This document shows positions 36,377 to 46,683 of a stretch of DNA of 64,000 nucleotides, piece after piece. Position 1 is the stretch's first letter. Each line of letters opens with the position of its first letter. This DNA comes from Deltaproteobacteria bacterium (GTDB lineage: Bacteria; Myxococcota_C; UBA6777), in NCBI GenBank assembly GCA_006226375.1, contig SBHC01000054.1, positions 167,331 through 231,330 on the forward strand, given 5' to 3'. A model generated the notes under the pieces. That model saw only the letters and a program-made list of their open reading frames with translations, searched no databases and was not told where the DNA came from. The position numbers and the translations under genes are program-made.

Positions 36377-38803
36377 TTAAGATAGCTTGGGTTTTTGTTT
36401 CTTGGATGCTACTTTTTCGGGTTTGTTTTCCTCCCACCATGCCCTGGCATCAGAGTTGGTCCAGGGGTATTGCTCTTGCAGCGCTTCCAAACGCTTGAAC
36501 AGTTCCATCGCATCTTTGGGCCGATTGTCGCGATCTTTCTCCAGGCATTCAAGCAACAGCGCAGACAATTCGCCTGGAATTGATTGTTCATCACTCTCCG
36601 AGAGGTCACTGGGTCGTCCATACATGTGTAGCGACAAAACGGAGAGATGATCAGCGTTTGGAAAAACGTTCTTCGATGTCAGCAACCAATACCCAACACA
36701 AGCCAGAGCATACAAATCAGAACGACCGTCCAAAGGCCGAGTCCAAATTTGTTCTGGCGACATATAAGCAGGCGTTCCCGTAATCGAGCCAGCCTTCGTA
36801 AGCTGGTGGGAGTCCAACAACGTCATCTCTGCGGTTGTTGGATCGATCAAAGCAGGACCAGCGTCGAGGGTATCTGCAGAAAAGTCGGAGGAGTCGACAG
36901 GACTCGTAGGGACAGCGCGATCCTTGAAGGGGCTTTGAATCTTTGGAGGTGCCTGCTCCATTGTCATATCCGACACATTCTGTGTTTTGACCAGACCAAA
37001 ATCTAGAACTTTGACAAAGTCATACTCTTCACCAACCCGGCACAAGAATATATTCGCAGGCTTGATATCACGATGAATCAAACCCGCATTGTGCGCCTCT
37101 GCCAGAGACAAACAGGTTTGTCGCAGCACATGAATGGCACGCCCCAAAGGCATCGGTCCATACGAAGAGACCACAGCGGCGAGATCCATACCATCGAGCA
37201 GCTCCATCGCATAATAGAACTGACCTCGGGGGCTCTTTCCAAAATCGTACAATTCGACAGTGTGGGGAGAACGCAACAACGCTGTGGCCTGTGCTTCTCG
37301 CTCAAATCGTTTCTGTCGGCGACCATCATCATCCTTGAAGTTTTCAGGCAAAATGAGCTTGACGGCTGCAGGTCGCGCCAACAAACGATGACTGGCTCGC
37401 CAGACTTCCCCCATACCACCCACACCAAGCAAGCGCTCCAACTTGTAACTGCCTAGCTCTCGGGCCTCTTGAAGCTCTTGCAACGTGAGTTCATGGGTTT
37501 TCTTGAGCTTGATGTGATTCTTTTTGAGAGCTTCGTGCGCCTTCTCCAACTCGCGGGATAAATTCTTAATTTGGTCGAAGGATTCAGCAAAACGCAAAAC
37601 CAGAGCATAGGTTTGTACAAAGATCAAAAACAAAAAGCCCGCACCACCTAACTCCAAAGATGTGTAGAGGATCCCAAAAGCCCGCAGAACATCATGAACA
37701 AAAGCCAGTGATGCAACGGACAAACCAAGCAAGATCACCCCAGCTATTTTTTCATTGGCTCGCCAAGCACTCACCACAACCCACAAAGAATGGAACACCG
37801 TCAGCAGTCCAAGCAACCCAAACAGGGGAAGGCTTTGTAGAACCCAATGCAACGGTAAAAATGCAGCACCCAAGGAGCAAGCAAAAGCCAAGCCGAAGCC
37901 AAAAAACACAGGCTTGCGAAATGCCTGGTTGGGAAACATCGAAGGGAACACACCAAACGCACACGCCAGGATCCAAAAGACACAGACATACTCAAGCCGC
38001 AACCGCCCAACCGTGTCCAACCAAGGAGCCACGACCTGAATTGCGATGGTTTCATTCCCCACAGCTGTACGGAGCGAAACGGCCAAACAAAAGGCTCCAA
38101 ACCACATCCAACTTTCGACGCGTCGGATCCCACCCAGAGCAAAAAAGAGGCAACCAATGGAAAAGATAATGGCAGGTAGAGCACCCTCCAGGAAGCTAAC
38201 GGTGCGATGCTGGGAAATCATCAGGTTCGCTGGTCCAATTTTCCAACTTGCACGAATCCCAGCAACCCTGTGACGATAATTGCCGACATGCACCACAAAG
38301 TTCAGCTTGTTGTGTTGCGGAAGAGCGACCAGCGTGCTGTGGATCTCCATCGCACTTGACGTTTCAGTGCGCCCCACCTTTCCCTGCGAATCCAGTCGCT
38401 TGCCATTGACCCAAAGTACATAAGCGCTGTTCACTCGACGTACCCGGAGCATCAACTTGGGGTGCTTTCGGGGGAGCAATACTGTCAGCCGATACGTTCC
38501 GACCCCCTGACGAGGTAGTCTCTTCTTCAACAAAGGGTTGTTGGTCCAGACGCCAGGAACGCGAATCGGAACAGCTGGTATCGAAGACGCTTGCCTCGGA
38601 GGGACCAATTTATCCCAGGTAAAAAGCCACTCTCCATCCAATACAACAGGGGAACGAAGCTCGCTTTTGCGCAAGTCTAGGACACCGGCTCGAGCTTCCT
38701 CTTTTTGCTTCGGAAGCGACCAAGCACAGCCTGTTATACAAACGCAGAAGAGCAAACCAAACAGTCCCTTCCAGAAGCGAACCGAGACTTGCAGAGCAAA
38801 CAT
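36377..38803 (-). CDS. Seven-transmembrane receptor-like Ser/Thr protein kinase
   Basis: 808 residues. The N-terminus is a signal peptide with a lipobox-like CITGC, then a beta-rich sensor domain (VLDGEWLFTW, RLTVLLP, YVLWVNGKRL) of the 7TMR-DISM/sugar-binding type to ~180, then about seven hydrophobic helices to ~400, a coiled coil (~405-450), and a Hanks kinase from ~453: LGVGGMGEVW glycine loop, AAVKLI lysine, HRDIKPAN (D579) and DFG. The kinase should be cytoplasmic. Start at 38803 follows AAGGGGA; an extension to 38863 destroys the signal peptide. 7TMR-DISM modules usually carry His-kinase or GGDEF outputs, so a Ser/Thr kinase output is notable. Confidence 0.88.
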   Translation of the reverse strand: MFALQVSVRFWKGLFGLLFCVCITGCAWSLPKQKEEARAGVLDLRKSELRSPVVLDGEWLFTWDKLVPPRQASSIPAVPIRVPGVWTNNPLLKKRLPRQGVGTYRLTVLLPRKHPKLMLRVRRVNSAYVLWVNGKRLDSQGKVGRTETSSAMEIHSTLVALPQHNKLNFVVHVGNYRHRVAGIRASWKIGPANLMISQHRTVSFLEGALPAIIFSIGCLFFALGGIRRVESWMWFGAFCLAVSLRTAVGNETIAIQVVAPWLDTVGRLRLEYVCVFWILACAFGVFPSMFPNQAFRKPVFFGFGLAFACSLGAAFLPLHWVLQSLPLFGLLGLLTVFHSLWVVVSAWRANEKIAGVILLGLSVASLAFVHDVLRAFGILYTSLELGGAGFLFLIFVQTYALVLRFAESFDQIKNLSRELEKAHEALKKNHIKLKKTHELTLQELQEARELGSYKLERLLGVGGMGEVWRASHRLLARPAAVKLILPENFKDDDGRRQKRFEREAQATALLRSPHTVELYDFGKSPRGQFYYAMELLDGMDLAAVVSSYGPMPLGRAIHVLRQTCLSLAEAHNAGLIHRDIKPANIFLCRVGEEYDFVKVLDFGLVKTQNVSDMTMEQAPPKIQSPFKDRAVPTSPVDSSDFSADTLDAGPALIDPTTAEMTLLDSHQLTKAGSITGTPAYMSPEQIWTRPLDGRSDLYALACVGYWLLTSKNVFPNADHLSVLSLHMYGRPSDLSESDEQSIPGELSALLLECLEKDRDNRPKDAMELFKRLEALQEQYPWTNSDARAWWEENKPEKVASKKQKPKLS

Positions 38804-39166
38804 GAACTTCCCCTTCGTACGCTGCCAAAGACAATATATGCGTTGTTCCTTGCTAGTTACCAACGTATCAACAGCAACAACAACGAACTATTAAGCAAAG
38901 GAATATCGATGGACAACGTCACTATGCTCGGGCTGGTGCAGTTGGATCCCGTCGGGAAAACAATCATAGCATAAGGAGTGGCAAGACCAACGGAAATTGG
39001 AAAAAGAACAACTCCAACAACACAGAAAGAAGACGCAACAAACCAGGCCACGCTTTGCCAGGTCATCATGTTTCTCCCTATCCCTGTCACAATGCAAGGA
39101 AATCATGAACTTTGTTTCTCTTCCTTCGTATCACAGCCAAACTCCAAAGAGGAAGGAAATGAGATC

Positions 39167-40114
39167 ATGAGCGCCCAAGACAAACAACAAACATCCGATG
39201 AAACACCGCAGTACTACGCGGTGTTTGGCGACATCCACGGGCGCGTTGCGTTGATGTACACGCTCGCGCAGCTATGGGAACAACAAACAGGAAACCGTCT
39301 GGCAGGAATCCTCCAGGTGGGTGACATGGGTGCCTATCCCGACCCCACTCGTGTGGACAAGGCAACCCAACGCCACGCCGCCCGAGACTCCGACGAGTTG
39401 GACTTCCATAACTATTGCCACCGCTCCCACAGTGGGCAGCGTTTCTTGGGTCATCCGGATGCACCGCCGACCCTTTTTATTCGCGGCAACCACGAAGACT
39501 TTGAGTACCTGGGTAGCTTCTCCCAACCCGCTCCGATCGATCCATGGGACCGAATGACGTACATCCCTGATGGTCACGTCGTCGACTTCCAACCGGAATG
39601 GAACCCCGAAGCCACACCTCTCCGTGTCGCTGGCTTTGGTGGGGTGCATCCCAAAGAGACCTCACGAGGCCGAGGGCAACGACAACGTCGAACGTTCCGC
39701 AAAGTCCAATACGAAGCGACTTACAACCCCAAATACTTTTGCTTGGATCACGCCAAAACAGCGTTTGCAGGCGAATCTGTCGATGTTCTGATGACGCACG
39801 CCGCCCCGTTCTGCGACGAAGTGCCCCGAGGTTCCGAAGCTTTGGAAGCCTTGGCTGAACGTGTTCGCCCTCGATTCCACTTTTTTGGTCATCATCACGC
39901 TGTTGTTGGACCCACACGCGGTCCTGGAGACTCCTGGCTGATCGGACTCGACCACCTCGACTTTAACAAGCAAGGAAAGCTCGCAGACTCCTCCTGGGGC
40001 ATCTTACTTCTGGAACCTGGAGCGTTTGACTTTACCTTTGCCACCCATGAGAACTTCCCGTGGCTGCACGATGTTCGACGCCAAACCTACCGTCATCGGC
40101 ACCTCGCTGCCTAG
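39167..40114 (+). CDS. Calcineurin-like metallophosphoesterase (cytoplasmic)
   Basis: 315 residues with the metallophosphoesterase blocks GDIHG (D22, H24), GDMG, GNHE, MTHAAP and GHHHA. No signal peptide, so it acts in the cytoplasm. The substrate is not evident; nucleotide, phosphoprotein and phosphodiester are all possible. Start at 39167 has an AGGAAGG site upstream; the open frame from 38978 adds a 63-residue stretch of low plausibility. It is convergent with the phosphatase lipoprotein, 30 bases away. Confidence 0.85.
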   Translation: MSAQDKQQTSDETPQYYAVFGDIHGRVALMYTLAQLWEQQTGNRLAGILQVGDMGAYPDPTRVDKATQRHAARDSDELDFHNYCHRSHSGQRFLGHPDAPPTLFIRGNHEDFEYLGSFSQPAPIDPWDRMTYIPDGHVVDFQPEWNPEATPLRVAGFGGVHPKETSRGRGQRQRRTFRKVQYEATYNPKYFCLDHAKTAFAGESVDVLMTHAAPFCDEVPRGSEALEALAERVRPRFHFFGHHHAVVGPTRGPGDSWLIGLDHLDFNKQGKLADSSWGILLLEPGAFDFTFATHENFPWLHDVRRQTYRHRHLAA

Positions 40115-40144
40115 TACCGAAGCTACAAGCTATGCCATACGAGA

Positions 40145-42067
40145 CTAGGGTTTCGTATAGGACAATTGGTCAACCACCCGCGCGTTTTGAGGCGATTGTG
40201 GTGTTCCCATGCCATACGCTTTGAGGGAGAACGTTCGACCTTGTAGCTCCACACGAACAAATCCGTTTTGCGAAGAGACATCGCTACGACCGGTAGCTGG
40301 GATAGGATAGGCCAATCGGTTGCGATAGTAGGCTTTGGACGATGCTTCATCAATGACGTTGGGGTTGGGCCAGGCTCCTGCCGGCGGTAACACAACATAC
40401 CCTACGCCCTGTGTAACACCGTTCCCGTAGCTTTGGACCAAAGCTCCGTTGTAGCGGATCGGCTTCATTCTCTGGTACATGTGCTCGTGTCCGTAGAACA
40501 CCCAGTCAACCTTGCCGTCGAAGAATTCGGTGATATCGCGATAGGTCCCCTGCCCTCCCCAATGCCGGTTCCCCACGTTGTACGAAGGATGATGAGCGTA
40601 CGCAAACACCCAGGTAGGCTTCGGGGTTGGTAACGAAGACAAGGTTGCACTCATCCATTGGTATTGTTTTCCGTTGGGCTTGGCAAAGTCGCTGGCGTAT
40701 TCGGAGTTCATCCCCAAAAACATAGCGGGACCAAAGCGAAACGAATAATACGTGGACGAACCCGAAGCTGTCGGCAACGAGAAAAAGGTCTCAAAGCTTG
40801 TCGTGTTGGTGTTGGAGTTTACGGTGGGAGTGTCGTGATTTCCAGGAACGGGCATGATCACCTTGGTTGCAAACAGCGCTCGTCCTTTGTCAAAGAAGGT
40901 CCACCACAACCCTGGTCGATCGTTCCAAGGCAAGTCACCCGAGATGATAAGGAAGTCGAGGTCCTTGTGGTTGGCAAACAACTCCGTTGATGTAGCCGAC
41001 CAGCGCCCGGTTTCTCCGTTGTCTTGCATATCCGACAAGGCAGCAAATCGCACCACAGAAGGTGACGACAGCGCCGTCTTGAACGAATAGACAGCCGAAG
41101 ACCGACCGCCTTTGCAGCGCACCTTATAATAATAGGTGGTGTTTCCCTGGAGTGAAGCCAACACAATTTGATGGTAGCGTTTGCTCGCTGTACCTTGAAC
41201 CACCTGTCCAAGCGATGAAGAGACGCCGTACTCGACTTGCCCCACACACGAAGGACCACTCACAAACGACACGACCACACCAGAGTCGGGTTTGGTTGTC
41301 GCATTCCAGGTGAGGTAAGGCCCGATGTATGGAAACTGTACGCCGATGTTGAAGTCCTGGCCCTGGTTGTTGTCCCACTCTTGCGCCTGGGATGACTTCG
41401 TAAAAAACACCATGTGCAGAGCCTTCGCCTGTGTAGGAACGGTGATGGTCACCTCGTACCCGGAACCTTGCGACACAGGGAGAGGCGTCATGGGAGCCTG
41501 TTGGTAGAAGTCGCTGTTGCTGGTGCCGTCGTCTTGCTTGGTTTGCGCTTGCCCTTGGAGGGCGTTCCAGCCATTGAACCCGTAATGCAACGTAAGATTG
41601 GAGCGACTGGCTAGGCTGCCCTGGTACGTGATGGTGACAGACTTTCCTGGTTGGGGTGCTGGCGAAAGCGTCACGCCACCCGCCAATGCAAGAGTTGTGG
41701 GCTGCGATGGTTCCGGGGGAGACTCCACAGGCAACTCTGGAGTCAGCTCGGCAATGGACTCGGGCTCAGGTTCTTGGGCCTCGTTCGGACTCTCGCTTGC
41801 ATCAAAGACAGCAGGAGGTTCGTCACTCACAGAGGGCTTTTCTTGTGATTCTTCAGACGAAGAAGGGGACTCTGTGGAAGCCTCTTCACCTTGCTGAGGC
41901 TCTTGGAAAACTTCCAAGGCGTCGCGTTGTGGGGCCTCCGTTGTCATTTCTACCGGAAGCTCTCCGACCTTCTCGGAAGGACCCAAAGTCTCTCCACAAG
42001 ACAGAAAGACTCCCCACAGAAGGCTGAGAAGACCGATTCGTAAAAGTGAGTAACGTAGGTATTTCAT
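40145..42067 (-). CDS. Purple-acid-phosphatase-like metallophosphoesterase lipoprotein
   Basis: 640 residues. The signal peptide ends GVFLSC, then comes a long Glu/Pro/Ser-rich linker (to ~125), a beta domain with LHYGFNGW like starch-binding CBM25/53 modules, and a fibronectin-like PAP N-terminal domain. The catalytic domain follows: SDMQD, SGDLPWN, PVPGNHDT, AYAHHPSY and GHEHMYQR. It is exposed at the cell surface or periplasm and probably hydrolyses phosphate esters. AAGGTAG precedes the ATG. The carbohydrate-module call rests on one short motif. Confidence 0.85.
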   Translation of the reverse strand: MKYLRYSLLRIGLLSLLWGVFLSCGETLGPSEKVGELPVEMTTEAPQRDALEVFQEPQQGEEASTESPSSSEESQEKPSVSDEPPAVFDASESPNEAQEPEPESIAELTPELPVESPPEPSQPTTLALAGGVTLSPAPQPGKSVTITYQGSLASRSNLTLHYGFNGWNALQGQAQTKQDDGTSNSDFYQQAPMTPLPVSQGSGYEVTITVPTQAKALHMVFFTKSSQAQEWDNNQGQDFNIGVQFPYIGPYLTWNATTKPDSGVVVSFVSGPSCVGQVEYGVSSSLGQVVQGTASKRYHQIVLASLQGNTTYYYKVRCKGGRSSAVYSFKTALSSPSVVRFAALSDMQDNGETGRWSATSTELFANHKDLDFLIISGDLPWNDRPGLWWTFFDKGRALFATKVIMPVPGNHDTPTVNSNTNTTSFETFFSLPTASGSSTYYSFRFGPAMFLGMNSEYASDFAKPNGKQYQWMSATLSSLPTPKPTWVFAYAHHPSYNVGNRHWGGQGTYRDITEFFDGKVDWVFYGHEHMYQRMKPIRYNGALVQSYGNGVTQGVGYVVLPPAGAWPNPNVIDEASSKAYYRNRLAYPIPATGRSDVSSQNGFVRVELQGRTFSLKAYGMGTPQSPQNARVVDQLSYTKP

Positions 42068-42179
42068 TGAACTACCTTGACGTTAGGCGCTCTCTCTGTT
42101 AAGAGACCAACGCAACGCAAGCTCGAAAAAAAGTTCCCATGGTTTGGGATAGTTTGTTTGGAAGATAAAGGGCACCACC

Positions 42180-43670
42180 ATGTCAAGAATCGGCTCAACT
42201 CCCTCTTCAGTAACACCGCAAAGCGCGGTCGAAGAAGTCACAACACCGAACTCTGTGGAGAGTATCGCAGAGGTCCAGGATCATCAAGAGGTTCAGGAGG
42301 CCAACAGCTTCGGCGTGGACAATCACCTACCCGAAACCTCTCTGGCATCGGACACAACGGATGGGGCTCAGGGAGGCATGCGCTCCAGCCTTGTCAACGT
42401 GCAGCTGGCCCAAACGTCATCTCCAGACATGGATCAACTGATTGATGCAATGGAGCTCTTTGAAGAAGGTCGCAACATCGACCCCAAAGACCTCAAGATC
42501 ATTCAGGCGGCGGCTCTCGACACCGTACTGCGAACCTTCGACAACCGGTTTGGCACCGACCAGGCGTTGTTGGATCAAGCCCGAGCCAAGGAGCCTCACT
42601 TCAAAGATTTCAAGTTGCCAGCCGTCGATGCCGAAGAGTTGATGGGAGACGACCTCCAGTCGCAGCAGCTTCAAGCCCTTCGCATGCTGTTGTTGTCGTT
42701 TCAGGATGAAAGCGACGACCCCCTCCGACTTGCGGTGATTGGCAAGCTCGCTGCCATGGGTCATACCCAAGAAGACTTGCAAGCCCTGGTCACCTCCGCA
42801 GGCAAAGGTGGAGCGGCCGTCTTGTACGCTTCTGTGTCCGCCATCTCCAAGATGTGTGGTGAGCGCGGCAACCCCGAAGTGCGCCGTCGCCTCTCAGACG
42901 ACCCCGTTCTTGGGCCTCAGATGCAGCGCACCGACCTCTCCCCTGCTGAAAAAGACAGCTTGGTGGAAAAAGTCCTCAAGGAAGGCACCATCAAGAAGGT
43001 GAACTTCCGACCGGGCCAGAATCGCAACCAGGTGTTCATTGTTGAGTTTGAAGACTCTGTCGGCGGCGAGCCCATCCGCGGAATCTTCAAGCCGGAAGCC
43101 ACCTGGTTTGGCAAAGACCGCGCGTACTTCTCTCGCGAAGTGGCAGCTTATGTGTTTGACCGAGACTTCGCCAAAACGGGCCTGGTGCCGATGACAACGT
43201 CTACCGTCATCCAACTCGGCGACCAACACAAGCTGGGTTCACTCCAGTACATGGTTCCGGACATGAGTCCTTTGGGTGAAGACGTCCTCAACTATGACCC
43301 CAAGTTTGATGAGTTCCGTCAGACCGACACCTACAAGGACCAAATCGCCAAGCTGCAGAGCCTGCTCTATATCTTTGCAGACCCAGACAAGCTCCCCAAC
43401 GATGTCCACGCCACCGCCAACCTACAGAACATTTTGGTCGGTCCAGACGAGCGATTGTGGATGATCGACAACTCCTATGCGATGGGTGCTGCGCCGGAGA
43501 TCTCCGATGAGATGTTGCCGGACCAGGTGGGTGAAGAGATGTTGGCTCGCTTGCTCGACTCCGATCCCGAACATATCATCGACATCATGGACGACATCAT
43601 CGCCAACCGCGACGCTGGAGATGTTGTCCGTCGACTCCAACATGCTCTCGAAAAGCTCAACCCTCAGTAA
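42180..43670 (+). CDS. FAM20/phosphatidylinositol-kinase-like atypical kinase
   Basis: 496 residues without a signal peptide. The first ~85 residues are Ser/Thr/Glu-rich and probably disordered; ~85-270 is helical. The C-terminal half carries an atypical kinase pattern: GIFKPEATW (K304), REVAAYVFDRDF (E320), GSLQYMVPD, NDVHATANLQNILV (D408, H410, N417) and LWMIDN (D430). This order matches the lysine, glutamate, catalytic and metal residues of FAM20/PI3K-PI4K-like folds. It could phosphorylate protein or lipid. AAGGG precedes the ATG. A 57-residue gene follows after 44 bases. The disordered N-terminus is effector-like, but secretion is not shown. Confidence 0.65.
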   Translation: MSRIGSTPSSVTPQSAVEEVTTPNSVESIAEVQDHQEVQEANSFGVDNHLPETSLASDTTDGAQGGMRSSLVNVQLAQTSSPDMDQLIDAMELFEEGRNIDPKDLKIIQAAALDTVLRTFDNRFGTDQALLDQARAKEPHFKDFKLPAVDAEELMGDDLQSQQLQALRMLLLSFQDESDDPLRLAVIGKLAAMGHTQEDLQALVTSAGKGGAAVLYASVSAISKMCGERGNPEVRRRLSDDPVLGPQMQRTDLSPAEKDSLVEKVLKEGTIKKVNFRPGQNRNQVFIVEFEDSVGGEPIRGIFKPEATWFGKDRAYFSREVAAYVFDRDFAKTGLVPMTTSTVIQLGDQHKLGSLQYMVPDMSPLGEDVLNYDPKFDEFRQTDTYKDQIAKLQSLLYIFADPDKLPNDVHATANLQNILVGPDERLWMIDNSYAMGAAPEISDEMLPDQVGEEMLARLLDSDPEHIIDIMDDIIANRDAGDVVRRLQHALEKLNPQ

Positions 43671-43714
43671 GGGTGAGGTGTGGTAGCACTCTCGCTTTCT
43701 TCAAGGAGTAACCC

Positions 43715-43888
43715 ATGGATGCTTTGCAAAATCTGATGCAAGGTGAGTTTAGCCCGGAAGTCATCAACAACCTCAAACAAGCCGACCCCGAAGCGATGCG
43801 TCAGGCCCTTCGTCAGCACCTCCCCGACGAAGAAGTGGAGCGCATCCTCGCCCGCGTCAAAGCCCTCTGCGAAGGCAATGCCAAGTAG
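43715..43888 (+). CDS. Small acidic helical protein (57 aa)
   Basis: The frame encodes MDALQNLMQGEF and ends CEGNAK, with a strong AAGGAGTAACCC ribosome site before the ATG. The sequence is amphipathic and mostly helical (PDEEVERILARVKAL). It lies 44 bases downstream of the FAM20-like kinase gene on the same strand and is probably its co-transcribed partner, inhibitor or substrate. No family recognised. Confidence 0.6.
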   Translation: MDALQNLMQGEFSPEVINNLKQADPEAMRQALRQHLPDEEVERILARVKALCEGNAK

Positions 43889-43976
43889 CGCAGGCTTCGT
43901 CACACCAAACAGCCCTCGACACCTCTCCCCCACTCTTCCCCAACATTTTCTTTTTATTTGCTGGCCAAACCCGTGG

Positions 43977-45407
43977 TTAGAAGTCGAAGCAGTTGTTCGC
44001 CTTTCCATCAGCATCGTTGCAGGTGATGTAGAGAAAACTCAGGCACATTTCGTCGGTGCTACCGCCACCCCAGAAGACATCACTGGGCTTTTGTTTTTTC
44101 CCCTCCACCGTGGGTTGAGCCTGGGCGGAGTTATCAAACATACATTGCATAAAGATCTTGTCGCCTTCGTTGAGAACGATGGGTTTTTGCAACAAAAAGG
44201 TCGACTGCCAGTTGAAGTCCCAACGGGGAATCCGCAGCAGGCATTGTTCTTCGCCATCTTTGCGTTGGATTCGCATTGTGCCGGTCTTTCCAAGCATATG
44301 CATGTGCATGGCAGCACCATACACAGTGACGGTTCCACCTCCCGTTAAGGTGGTTAAGTCGGCGCTGAACTCATAGGGAATGTTGGACTGCCCTTTCGGT
44401 AGCTTCATCGTCTTTTTGTTGATCATCCAGATGGGGTCCACAAAGGGTGCAATCATAGCTTGTTGCTTGACCTTCTTCTCCAGCATCAACTCAATGACGC
44501 TGAGGTCAGGTTTTACAGGCTTTCGAGTCACGTTGTAATGAATCTGCAAGACCAACTTGGCCCCCGGCTCGACTCGTAGCCCTGTACCTTTCGGGTAGAC
44601 TGTCGCAGGAGTTCCCGGAGCCCAAGCACCAAGCAACCCAGGATAGCCACCGCCCCCTGGACCTCCATAGCAATTGTAACCAATACCAGGGCTGTTCGCG
44701 TCTTCTTGGAGGTAAGCGGCAGCGTCTTTGGCATCGGCCATGTAGACGATCAAGTGATGGACCGTCTCTGTGTTGCCTGGTTGCACACGAAAGCCTGTCA
44801 CAAATTGTGTTTCTTTTAGGGGCCAATCGATCAAAAAGCAGCGGTAGTCATCGACTCGGTTTTCGGGAGGAGTGTAGGCTTCCTTCATTTTGACGCGTAA
44901 ATCGACGCGAGGCAGCTGCAGCGCGGGCTTGTCTTTGGGAGGTTGATATTCCGACGGATCACCAACAGGCGCGCCGTTCTTGACCCACCGGGAGAGCAGG
45001 TCGATTTCGTGCTGGGGCATGGAGAAATCGTTGCTGTAGTCGTTGCATGTGTTGTCAGCCTGCCAGGGAGGCATACGTTTGTCGGTCACAGCAGAAAGGA
45101 CCGCACTCTTCATCGGCATTAAGCGTTCCAACGAGTCGAGAGGAAAGGGACCCATCCCGCCGGTTTTGTGGCAGCTGTTGCAATGTTTCTCCATCAAAGC
45201 TTTAATGTGCCCATGATAGGTTGGGTTGGAGACAACACTGATGCCCTCAGAGGGAGAGCCGCCGTCTTGTGTAGAACCGGGAGATTCTTGGGAAGAGGTG
45301 ACTTCGCTGCTGGAGTCACCATCCGAAGGCGTGGTGGTGCCGCTACAATTCAATCCAAGGCTGGCCCATACAAACAGTGCCAAAAACAAAACCATACGTG
45401 CAAACAT
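43977..45407 (-). CDS. Cytochrome c / copper type II monooxygenase-like lipoprotein
   Basis: 476 residues. The signal peptide ends GLNC, then a Ser/Gly linker. A c-type haem motif CNSCH (C76-H80) with a later RMPPW begins a cytochrome-c-like domain. The rest resembles peptidylglycine alpha-hydroxylating/dopamine monooxygenases: TVHHLIVY, LQIHYN and AAMHMHMLG supply copper ligands, and MQCMFDN a possible methionine ligand. The haem may pass electrons to the copper sites. Start at 45407 follows GGAGCGAGCC; a longer frame to 45443 pushes the signal peptide inward. Substrate unknown. Confidence 0.85.
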   Translation of the reverse strand: MFARMVLFLALFVWASLGLNCSGTTTPSDGDSSSEVTSSQESPGSTQDGGSPSEGISVVSNPTYHGHIKALMEKHCNSCHKTGGMGPFPLDSLERLMPMKSAVLSAVTDKRMPPWQADNTCNDYSNDFSMPQHEIDLLSRWVKNGAPVGDPSEYQPPKDKPALQLPRVDLRVKMKEAYTPPENRVDDYRCFLIDWPLKETQFVTGFRVQPGNTETVHHLIVYMADAKDAAAYLQEDANSPGIGYNCYGGPGGGGYPGLLGAWAPGTPATVYPKGTGLRVEPGAKLVLQIHYNVTRKPVKPDLSVIELMLEKKVKQQAMIAPFVDPIWMINKKTMKLPKGQSNIPYEFSADLTTLTGGGTVTVYGAAMHMHMLGKTGTMRIQRKDGEEQCLLRIPRWDFNWQSTFLLQKPIVLNEGDKIFMQCMFDNSAQAQPTVEGKKQKPSDVFWGGGSTDEMCLSFLYITCNDADGKANNCFDF

Positions 45408-45443
45408 GGCTCGCTCCAGAGTACACTTAAACAAAGAAACCAC

Positions 45444-45471
45444 TTGACCGTGATTGGGGTTCGCCTATATA
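45444..45471 (+). promoter_or_regulatory. Sigma-70-like promoter of the class I aldolase gene
   Basis: TTGACC (45444-45449), 16 bases, TATATA (45466-45471). The predicted start of transcription lies ~40 bases upstream of the aldolase start codon. The region is shared with the divergent monooxygenase gene. Confidence 0.5.
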
Positions 45472-45518
45472 TCACAAAACCATAATGTTTTCCAGCATGA
45501 CAAAGGAGTCGAACGGAT

Positions 45519-46574
<1,056 letters not shown>

Positions 46575-46683
46575 CCCCCTCTCGGCCTCCCCCTTTGCCT
46601 CACGCTCCTTCCCTTCACCTTCCCCTTATTGTCTCGTTAGAGTCCCCCTTTTCAGTAACCTTACTTTGGAGATGGACCTTGCC

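Noticed and set aside
36377..38863. Kinase start at 38863
   Set aside because: It places 20 charged residues before a clear signal peptide; ATG 38803 has AAGGGGA.
39167..42067. Convergent metallophosphoesterases as a duplicated pair
   Set aside because: They share only the general metal-site blocks; one is cytoplasmic with no PAP domain, the other an exported PAP-like lipoprotein.
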